The notes beneath the pieces were generated by a model. The model worked only from the letters and a program-made list of their open reading frames with translations. It was not told the DNA's origin and did no database searches. Positions 6,228 to 10,999 of a DNA stretch of 10,999 bases are shown one piece after another. Where the stretch lies: assembly GCA_018646825.1 (NCBI GenBank), contig JABGUA010000244.1:1-10999 (forward strand), read 5' to 3'. The DNA comes from Piscirickettsiaceae bacterium (lineage in GTDB: Bacteria > Pseudomonadota > Gammaproteobacteria > Nitrosococcales > Methylophagaceae). Positions within the stretch are counted from its first letter, which is position 1. Each line of letters begins with the position of its first letter. The position numbers were made by a program, and so were the translations under genes.

Positions 6228-7152
6228 GCCAAATATCGACCATTTCTTGGACGGCTGTAGCTAATTCATTAGGGTCAAACTTTGCGATGAATTTGTTGGC
6301 ACCGACTTTTTCTACTAGTGATTCGTTAAAGCCGCCGCTCATAGAAGAATGTAGTAGTACTTGTATAGTGTCTAATGCGGGATCTTTGCGAATTGCAGTG
6401 GTGAGACTGTAGCCATCCATTTCAGGCATTTCAATGTCGGAGATAACGAGGGCGATATGCTGTTTAACGTCAATGCCTTCATCTTGCCAGTGTTGTAATT
6501 GCTCTAAGGCTTGTTTCCCATCTATTACTATTGTGGTGTCGATACCGATTTGTTCCATCGTTTTGGCTATTTGTTTACGAGCGACACTTGAATCATCGGC
6601 AACTAGGATGTGTGGGCGACGATGCTGATTCTGAGCAGAAAAGTTTTGGCTTAGATCTTCAGAAACTTGGTGATTAATACCGACGACTTCAGCAAGGACT
6701 TTTTCTACGTCGATGATTTCGACCAGTTCCCCATCAATTTTTGTGATGGCGGTGAGAAAGCTATTTTGGCCAATGCCAGCAGGAGCAGGTAATATTTCAG
6801 CCCAGCTGGTATTAATAATTCGGTTTATATTGGCAACGAGAAAGCCTTGAACAGTCCTATTATATTCAGTGATGATGACAAAATTGCTTTCCAAATCATA
6901 AACTGGCTTATTGCCGATTGCCATTGAAAGATCGAAAATGCTGATTGCTTGACCCCGAATACGAGCAACACCACGGATAGCAGGGTGAGCATGTGGTATT
7001 TGTGTCAGTGATGGACAAGGGATAGCCTCTCGTACTTTAAAGACGTTAATGCCAAAAGTTTGGCCATTTTGTAATTCAAATAACAGTAGTTCTAGCCGAT
7101 TATGGCCCGCTAATTGTGTTCTTTGATCTACGCCATCGATGATGCTTGCGAT
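6220..7152 (-). CDS. cheV: Chemotaxis adaptor CheV (CheW domain plus receiver), apparent ATC start
   Basis: CheV couples chemoreceptors to the CheA kinase. Its CheW-like domain docks in the receptor array and its receiver domain accepts phosphate, probably for adaptation. Counting from the ATC at 7152-7150 it has 310 residues, the usual length. The N terminus reads xASIIDGVDQRTQLAGHNR, matching the MAxILDxVDQRTQLAG opening of the family with the ATC exactly at Met1. The CheW part continues through FGINVFKVREAI and RIRGQAISIFDLS. The receiver has ILVADDSSVAR (Asp186, Asp187), SDIEMPEMDG (phospho-acceptor Asp239), HSSMS and FIAKFDP (Lys291). In-frame stops lie just upstream and no ATG, GTG or TTG occurs before the ATG at 6924, which would delete 76 residues of the CheW fold. 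The family call is firm; the start codon is unusual or an error. Confidence 0.93.
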   Translation of the reverse strand: MASIIDGVDQRTQLAGHNRLELLLFELQNGQTFGINVFKVREAIPCPSLTQIPHAHPAIRGVARIRGQAISIFDLSMAIGNKPVYDLESNFVIITEYNRTVQGFLVANINRIINTSWAEILPAPAGIGQNSFLTAITKIDGELVEIIDVEKVLAEVVGINHQVSEDLSQNFSAQNQHRRPHILVADDSSVARKQIAKTMEQIGIDTTIVIDGKQALEQLQHWQDEGIDVKQHIALVISDIEMPEMDGYSLTTAIRKDPALDTIQVLLHSSMSGGFNESLVEKVGANKFIAKFDPNELATAVQEMVDIWRQ

Positions 7153-7158
7153 CGTACT

Positions 7159-7163
7159 TCCTT
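7159..7163 (-). promoter_or_regulatory. Shine-Dalgarno that points to the cheV ATC start
   Basis: AAGGA on the minus strand, six bases upstream of the ATC at 7152-7150. Position and strength are those expected for a real start, and nothing comparable lies before the internal ATG at 6924. Confidence 0.65.
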
Positions 7164-7170
7164 ATTACAT
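7162..7170 (-). other. Start-stop (ATG TAA TAA) in the cheV leader
   Basis: ATG at 7170-7168 is followed directly by two TAA codons, in the same frame as cheV and overlapping its Shine-Dalgarno. It lies downstream of the predicted transcription start, so it would be on the mRNA. No Shine-Dalgarno of its own is obvious. It may be chance. Confidence 0.3.
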
Positions 7171-7185
7171 ATAAGACTTTATCGA

Positions 7186-7213
7186 ATTATCGCTGATGTC
7201 GTTGTTTTGTCAA
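7186..7213 (-). promoter_or_regulatory. Near-consensus sigma-70 promoter of cheV
   Basis: TTGACA (7208-7213, perfect -35), 16-base spacer, GATAAT (7186-7191, 5 of 6). The transcript would start near 7179, about 27 bases before the ATC codon. The -10 sits in AGCGATAA, close to the sigma-28 -10 GCCGATAA, but no TAAA or TCAAG lies at the required spacing, so sigma-70 is the better reading. Confidence 0.65.
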
Positions 7214-7238
7214 TTAAGTAAAGGGTAGGAATGTGATG

Positions 7239-7254
7239 CGGCACAAAAATTGCT
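7239..7254 (+). promoter_or_regulatory. Sigma-54 (RpoN)-type promoter of flgA
   Basis: CGGCAC-AAAAA-TTGCT: the essential GG (7240-7241) and GC (7252-7253) are exactly ten bases apart and only the first base departs from TGGCAC-N5-TTGCW. The start would be near 7265, about 55 bases before flgA. In polar-flagellate gammaproteobacteria such genes are switched on by RpoN with a FleQ/FlrA-type activator; an activator site was not identified. Confidence 0.75.
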
Positions 7255-7262
7255 GAAACTCT

Positions 7263-7271
7263 TGGTATAAA
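7263..7271 (+). promoter_or_regulatory. Possible extended -10 sigma-70 element before flgA
   Basis: TGGTATAAA fits the extended -10 pattern TGnTATAAT but the bases at the -35 position (near 7243-7248) do not match. It overlaps the start expected from the sigma-54 site, so it may be only the AT-rich initiation region. Confidence 0.25.
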
Positions 7272-7319
7272 TAGCTTCGTCAACAATATGGCGGCTATGG
7301 TGGATAAGGGAGGAGAGTA

Positions 7320-8027
7320 ATGAGAATTAGTATAATGCCGTTCTTATTAAGTGTTTTTTTTAGCATGGTTATCACGTTGGATGCATGGGCTGGTCCTCTA
7401 CAATCACTCAATAGTATTGAGCATGCGGCTTATGAGTATGCAATGGAAAAGACGCAGTGCGCGTATGACTTGCCTCAGATTGTGATGGGTAATTTGGACT
7501 CGAGGTTGCGTTTGCAAGCCTGTGAAGAGCCCTTGGTCGCTTTCACGCATAAGCAGCTCGTTGGCCTTGGTAACCAGACGATTGGAGTGAAATGTCCGTC
7601 GGCAAAACCTTGGACAGTTTATGTGCCTGTGAAAGTTAAATTACTAAAACCGGTTGTTGTTGCAGCTAAAGCTATGTCGGCTAAGCATATATTAAAGGCG
7701 ACAGATGTCGTCGTTAAGCAGGTCGATGTGGGTGAGTTGCGCCAAGGTTATTTGAGCGATACAGCATTGGTTGTAGGTCAGCAATTGAAATACGCGATGG
7801 CAATGGGTACGGTGATTGGACAAAATGCGGTAAAACCAGAGAAAATTGTCCGGCGGGGAGAGATGATTACGTTGATAGCTATAGCGGGTGGGATGCAAGT
7901 AAAAATGAATGGCACCGCGTTGTCAGATGCAAGTTTAGGACAACGTATTCGGGTTAAGAATAGTTCTTCAAAACGTGTGATTGTAGGTGTGGTTGATGCG
8001 CCAGGTATTGTACGGGTTAGTTTGTAG
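7320..8027 (+). CDS. flgA: Flagellar P-ring assembly chaperone FlgA
   Basis: FlgA is a periplasmic chaperone that helps FlgI subunits assemble the P ring around the flagellar rod. This 235-residue protein has a signal peptide (MRISIMPFLLSVFFSM, cleavage after DAWA at 24), Cys47, Cys68 and Cys92 in the N-terminal domain (CAYDLPQI, ACEEPLVAF, VKCPSAKPW), and a SAF domain around 110-170 (AMSAKHILKATDVV, YLSDTALVVGQQLKYAM). The C-terminal part ends SLGQRIRVKNSSSKRVIVGVV, as in the family. A strong GGGAGGAG at 7308-7315 precedes the ATG. Divergent from cheV and followed by flgM after 85 bases. The sigma-54-type site upstream suggests mid-stage flagellar expression. Confidence 0.95.
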   Translation: MRISIMPFLLSVFFSMVITLDAWAGPLQSLNSIEHAAYEYAMEKTQCAYDLPQIVMGNLDSRLRLQACEEPLVAFTHKQLVGLGNQTIGVKCPSAKPWTVYVPVKVKLLKPVVVAAKAMSAKHILKATDVVVKQVDVGELRQGYLSDTALVVGQQLKYAMAMGTVIGQNAVKPEKIVRRGEMITLIAIAGGMQVKMNGTALSDASLGQRIRVKNSSSKRVIVGVVDAPGIVRVSL

Positions 8028-8058
8028 TGGGATTAGTAAAAAAAATGCAAAAAAGTGC

Positions 8059-8085
8059 TCAAGTTTTTGACGGTGTGGCCGATTC
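8059..8085 (+). promoter_or_regulatory. Sigma-28 (FliA)-type promoter of flgMN
   Basis: TCAAG (8059-8063), 14-base spacer, GCCGATTC (8078-8085). This is close to the TCAAG/GCCGATA form seen at FliA-dependent promoters of polar flagellates. It lies between flgA and flgM, so flgMN would be made both by read-through from flgA and by a late promoter, the arrangement that lets the anti-sigma factor feed back on its own sigma factor. Confidence 0.7.
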
Positions 8086-8112
8086 ATTGATTAGAGTTTA
8101 AGGAGTATTGCG

Positions 8113-8415
8113 ATGTCAGAAATTAACAATATCAAATCATTAGGTCAGTCCGAGCTAGCTACTAGCCGGAATGCGCCTGCACGCGATAATCAAAAACCAG
8201 TCAATGTTGCGGGTACTGCCGTGCCTGAGAACCGTTCTGATACGGTGAGTTTGACCAATGCCGCTGAACAAATTCAATCTTTACAACAAATTATTGCCGA
8301 TGTCCCTGTTGTGGATAGTGAACGCGTTGCGAGTATAAAAGCAGCCATTGATGATGGCTCATATTCTATCGATGCCGATCAGTTGGCACAAAACCTGCTG
8401 AGTTCTAATTTCTAA
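8113..8415 (+). CDS. flgM: Anti-sigma-28 factor FlgM
   Basis: FlgM binds FliA (sigma-28) and holds back late flagellar genes until the hook is complete, when FlgM leaves the cell through the flagellar export channel. The 100-residue product has an unordered, polar N-terminal half (INNIKSLGQSEL, PARDNQKPVN) and the conserved C-terminal sigma-binding part: SDTVSLTNAAEQIQSL, VVDSERVASIKAAIDDG and YSIDADQLAQNLLSSNF. An AAGGAG at 8100-8105 precedes the ATG. flgN follows after 26 bases. Length and motif order are normal. Confidence 0.95.
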   Translation: MSEINNIKSLGQSELATSRNAPARDNQKPVNVAGTAVPENRSDTVSLTNAAEQIQSLQQIIADVPVVDSERVASIKAAIDDGSYSIDADQLAQNLLSSNF

Positions 8416-8441
8416 ATTTAGATAATAGCAGGTGACAAACG

Positions 8442-8924
8442 ATGAGTTCATTTCAACAGCTTTATAGTGTGTTGCAAGCAGAACATCGGATAGCAGAACA
8501 ACTCCTAGATGTTTTGACCCAAGAGCGAACCGCTTTAGTTCACTCTGATCCTGAGTTAATGACTAAGTTAACAGCGAGTAAGCAGCCTTTGGTTGTTCAG
8601 CTTGAACAATTTTCTCGTCAGCGTGAAGCGATTCTTCAAGCTGAGGGGTTTTCTGCCGGAAAAGAAGGCTTAGAAGCCTTTATCGCTAATCAAGACGAGA
8701 ACCAAGCATCTCGACTAAATCAATTGATGGCTGGGTTAAAGGCGATTGCCTTTGAGTGCCAAGAGCATAATCAAATTAATGGCGGCATTGTGAATGTCAA
8801 TCGACAATACTTGCATCGCGCAATGAGTGTCTTACGAGGCGGGGGCAATGAAGTGTGTTCCTATGGGCCTGGTGGCAAATACACCAACCAAATTGTGCGT
8901 CAACCTTTAATCGGTAGAGTTTAG
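8442..8924 (+). CDS. flgN: Flagellar export chaperone FlgN
   Basis: FlgN is a cytoplasmic chaperone for the hook-filament junction proteins FlgK and FlgL. The 160-residue product is almost all helical (FQQLYSVLQAEHRIAEQLLDVL, LTASKQPLVVQLEQFSRQRE), with a conserved end: VNVNRQYLHRAMSVLRG and YGPGG about 25 residues from the C terminus. AGGTGA at 8430-8435 lies six bases before the ATG. It is the last gene of the flgA-flgM-flgN group; its stop is one base from the stop of the convergent hemH, and no terminator is visible between them. Confidence 0.92.
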   Translation: MSSFQQLYSVLQAEHRIAEQLLDVLTQERTALVHSDPELMTKLTASKQPLVVQLEQFSRQREAILQAEGFSAGKEGLEAFIANQDENQASRLNQLMAGLKAIAFECQEHNQINGGIVNVNRQYLHRAMSVLRGGGNEVCSYGPGGKYTNQIVRQPLIGRV

Positions 8925-8925
8925 T

Positions 8926-9936
8926 TTATTGCTTACACCAGTTGGCTAATGTTTCAACCCATTTCGGATGTTGATTCATACAAGGGATAAGTGTCAATTT
9001 ATTGCCACCTGCTTGTTCAAAAACTTCTTGGCCGCGAATGGCGATTTCTTCCAAGGTCTCTAAGCAGTCGGTTACGAATGCCGGACAGATGACTAAGATG
9101 TTTTTAGCGCCTGCTGCGGCAAGTTCTCGTATTCGATCCTCTGTATTGGGATCAAGCCATTTTGCCCTGCCTAGCCGGGATTGGAATGCGACGGAATATT
9201 TATCTTGAGATAAGCCCGCTTTTTCGACGAAGTGCTGTGTTGTCATCATGACCTGATGACGATAACAAGTGGCATGCGCAGGGTTGGCGATTTGGCAACA
9301 ATTGTCCATTTTTAGACAATGGCTACCCGATTTATCCAAGCTGGTGAGGTGTGACTCTGGTAGGCCGTGATAGCTAAAAATTAAGTGATCGTATGATTCG
9401 TTTAAGTAAGGTTGAGCACTTTCGACTAACGCTGTGATGTAGTCATCTTGTTGGTAGAACGGGGCAATGACATTGAGCTTAATGTTGAGTTGATGTTTTT
9501 CAATGACTGTTTTGGCTTGTTCTATTGAGGTGGTGATGGTGCTGTCGGCAAAATGCGGGTAGAGGGGGATAAATAATATTTCCTCAATACCGGGCTGTTG
9601 CGCTAATTTGAGTAATTCACTTTCGATATCTGGTGAGCCATAACGCATTGCCATCCCGATAGGCATATCAACTTCTTTTTGTAGCGCTTGTTTTAGCTGG
9701 TCTGAAAAGACAACCAGTGGTGAACCTTCTTTTAGCCATACACTTTTATAGGCTTCTGCAGAATCTTTTGGTCGTTTAGGAAGCACTAACAGACTGACGA
9801 TAAGCCGGCGTAAAACCCATGGCAATTGAATAACGTATGGATCCATCAAAAACTGGTCCAGATAGCGTCTCACTGAAGCTTCATCTGCGTTATCGGGAGA
9901 ACCTAGGTTAGCAAGTAATACGGCGCGGTTATTCAT
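8926..9936 (-). CDS. hemH: Ferrochelatase HemH with four-cysteine insert
   Basis: HemH inserts Fe2+ into protoporphyrin IX, the last step of protoheme synthesis. The 336-residue protein opens NRAVLLANLGSPD, has MRYGSPD (97-103), FIPLYPHFADST, FSYHGLPESH with catalytic His190, and CLETLEEI (291-298) holding the conserved acidic residues. Between them lies HCLKMDNCCQ..TCYRHQ with Cys207, Cys213, Cys214 and Cys224. Many gammaproteobacterial ferrochelatases have a two-Cys YHCQC version here; a four-Cys segment is known in some bacterial ferrochelatases that carry a [2Fe-2S] cluster, so a cluster is possible, not shown. Monocistronic as far as visible, convergent with flgN and divergent from the MASE1 gene. 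Confidence 0.96.
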   Translation of the reverse strand: MNNRAVLLANLGSPDNADEASVRRYLDQFLMDPYVIQLPWVLRRLIVSLLVLPKRPKDSAEAYKSVWLKEGSPLVVFSDQLKQALQKEVDMPIGMAMRYGSPDIESELLKLAQQPGIEEILFIPLYPHFADSTITTSIEQAKTVIEKHQLNIKLNVIAPFYQQDDYITALVESAQPYLNESYDHLIFSYHGLPESHLTSLDKSGSHCLKMDNCCQIANPAHATCYRHQVMMTTQHFVEKAGLSQDKYSVAFQSRLGRAKWLDPNTEDRIRELAAAGAKNILVICPAFVTDCLETLEEIAIRGQEVFEQAGGNKLTLIPCMNQHPKWVETLANWCKQ

Positions 9937-9992
9937 TGGGCTGGCTCTGCGTTGTAGAGTGAAAGGAATCGGTAGTAATGCTATGGCAAATT

Positions 9993-9998
9993 AGTATA
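9993..9998 (-). promoter_or_regulatory. Possible -10 box for hemH
   Basis: TATACT on the minus strand (5 of 6 consensus bases), about 57 bases upstream of the hemH ATG. The matching -35 position (near 10016-10021) reads TGTCCA, a poor match. No Fur-like operator was recognised nearby. Confidence 0.3.
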
Positions 9999-10152
9999 GT
10001 GGATGGCTAGCATTTTGGACATGATTAGTTTTATTGCTGTGTTGGAACGTTATTTTTAAGTTAAGTTTCGAGGTCGATCACCGCTTGTTAGCTGTACCAA
10101 TTCGACTTGAGATAAGCTAAACTCAGTTCAATTCTATTTTTACATAGATATT

Positions 10153-10173
10153 AGGGACATATGTGGAACGCCT
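10153..10173 (+). promoter_or_regulatory. Ribosome-binding site and overlapping ATG/GTG starts
   Basis: AGGGA (10153-10157) is followed by ATGTG at 10161-10165. The ATG (10161) is out of frame and opens only four codons before TGA at 10173-10175; the GTG (10163) opens the long frame. Spacing is three bases for ATG and five for GTG, so GTG is favoured, but the two starts may compete. Confidence 0.5.
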
Positions 10174-10999
10174 GATCCATTTCCTTATGGCCAATATTGG
10201 TTTGGTCATTGTTTATTTTATTGCCGGCTTATTTACGCTGACTTTGTCATTACCGCCTAGTGGTGCGACGCCATTATGGGCGCCGACAGGTATTGCTTTA
10301 GCTGCGGTTTTAATTTGGGGTTATCGTTTGTTACCTGGCGTCTTTTTGGGTGACTTTATTGTCGGTGCCTACATGATGGACTTAAATAGTCCTGCAGCGC
10401 TGACGTTGTGTGTGCTTTTTGGCTTCCAGGCTGCCTTGCAGGCGGGAATAGGTCGCTATTTATTGACACGTTTTGGTGCTTGGCCTTCATCATTGATGAC
10501 CGGCCTGGTGATCTTTAAGTTCTTTACTTTGGCCGCTTTAGTTTCAACTTTTGTACCGGCGTTGCTTGTAGTGCTAGTTCAACAACATCTAGGTGTTTTG
10601 GGTCATGCGAGTTGGGCTGAACCATTGATGATGTGGTGGCTAGGCAGTGCCATTGGGGTTGTTATCTTCACGCCGGTTAGTTTGATTTTATTTGTGGCCC
10701 CTCAGCGTGTTTGGCATAGCCGAATCGCCAGTTTTGTTATTCCGATGCTGCTGTTATTTACGGCGCTTGTATTTATTTTGCATGGGGCTCGTCATAGTGA
10801 GGAAGAGCAGATTGCTCATCGTTTTGATGACAATGTGAAATTGGCTCATTCTTTGGTTGAACGACGTTTGATAATGCATCGGTCGTTATTAAAAAATATG
10901 CGGGCATTTTTTCAAAACAGTGAAGTAGTCACGGCGCAGGAGTTTGAAGACTATATCAGTGACTTTGCAGAAAGTGAGTCTACTTCATCGTATCGCTTA
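10163..10999 (+). CDS. MASE1-CHASE membrane sensor protein, 3' end cut by window
   Basis: The first 279 residues of a membrane signalling protein. Residues about 10-200 are a multi-helix MASE1 domain: IGLVIVYFIAGLFTLTL, then PPSGATPLWAPTGIALAAVL and GYRLLPGVFLGDF, with further helices to about 205. From about 215 a CHASE-type extracytoplasmic sensor begins (DDNVKLAHSLVERRL, LLKNMRAFFQNS, VTAQEFEDYI) and continues past the edge. Such proteins usually end in GGDEF, EAL or histidine-kinase modules, which are not in the window, so the output is unknown. The start is GTG at 10163, five bases after AGGGA (10153-10157); the ATG at 10187 lacks a Shine-Dalgarno and would trim eight residues. It is divergent from hemH across 226 bases. 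Confidence 0.85.
   Translation, partial: MERLIHFLMANIGLVIVYFIAGLFTLTLSLPPSGATPLWAPTGIALAAVLIWGYRLLPGVFLGDFIVGAYMMDLNSPAALTLCVLFGFQAALQAGIGRYLLTRFGAWPSSLMTGLVIFKFFTLAALVSTFVPALLVVLVQQHLGVLGHASWAEPLMMWWLGSAIGVVIFTPVSLILFVAPQRVWHSRIASFVIPMLLLFTALVFILHGARHSEEEQIAHRFDDNVKLAHSLVERRLIMHRSLLKNMRAFFQNSEVVTAQEFEDYISDFAESESTSSYRL

Noticed and set aside
6220..6924. A shorter 234-residue cheV reading frame from the internal ATG
   Set aside because: It would remove 76 residues that match the CheV N terminus and half of the CheW fold, and there is no Shine-Dalgarno ahead of it.
7186..7213. A sigma-28 promoter for cheV based on AGCGATAA
   Set aside because: The -35 part (TAAA or TCAAG) is missing at the right distance, while TTGACA at 16 bases fits sigma-70 very well.
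1..10999. CRISPR arrays, insertion sequences, tRNA or rRNA genes, phage or toxin-antitoxin genes
   Set aside because: No regularly spaced repeats, terminal inverted repeats with transposase, cloverleaf-like segments or such coding sequences were found by reading both strands.

Overview
The window looks like the chromosome of a free-living, flagellated gammaproteobacterium with moderately low GC and type II/Vibrio-Pseudomonas-style flagellar genes. Pointers are a DUF2333 inner-membrane protein, FlgA-FlgM-FlgN with sigma-54-like and sigma-28-like promoters, a CheV adaptor, and a Porin_O_P outer-membrane channel. A Methylophaga/Piscirickettsiaceae-type organism would fit the composition and gene mix, but this is a guess and the sequence does not prove the genus. 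I see no insertion sequence, tRNA, rRNA, CRISPR array or phage gene, and no gene-free stretch reaches 300 bases.

Left part (1-1208), molybdenum cofactor. moaD and moaE (minus, moaE cut by the left edge) form the two-subunit molybdopterin synthase. moaC (plus, divergent) makes its substrate, cyclic pyranopterin monophosphate.

Centre-left (1215-4650), an oxyanion-acquisition locus. A one-component regulator (minus) with a ModE/LysR-like helix-turn-helix and a periplasmic-binding-protein-like sensor domain faces an OprO/OprP-type porin followed 22 bp later by a TupA-type tungstate-binding protein. The 141-bp divergent promoter region holds two near-identical 20-22 bp elements (ATATG-N10-CATAT), 66 bp apart, which are the best operator candidates in the window. 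A bidirectional terminator closes the unit, and no ABC permease or ATPase is present. The inferred model is porin for outer-membrane entry, TupA for periplasmic capture and the regulator as sensor, supplying W or Mo to the pterin made by the moa genes.

Centre (4675-6063), minus strand: a small alanine/glutamate-rich lipoprotein and a DUF2333 membrane protein, neither with an assigned function.

Right-centre (6220-8924), motility and chemotaxis. cheV (minus) and flgA (plus) are divergent; flgM and flgN follow flgA. cheV has a near-consensus sigma-70 promoter but no ATG, GTG or TTG at its conserved N terminus: an ATC codon occupies the Met1 position, six bases after a good Shine-Dalgarno sequence. 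flgA has a sigma-54-type promoter and flgM its own sigma-28-type promoter, which fits staged flagellar expression. The cheR/flgB genes often found after cheV are replaced here by DUF2333.

Right end (8926-10999): hemH (ferrochelatase, minus, convergent with flgN, 1-bp gap), with a four-cysteine insert after the catalytic histidine. Divergent from it is the N-terminal part of a MASE1-CHASE membrane sensor starting at GTG and cut by the window edge.
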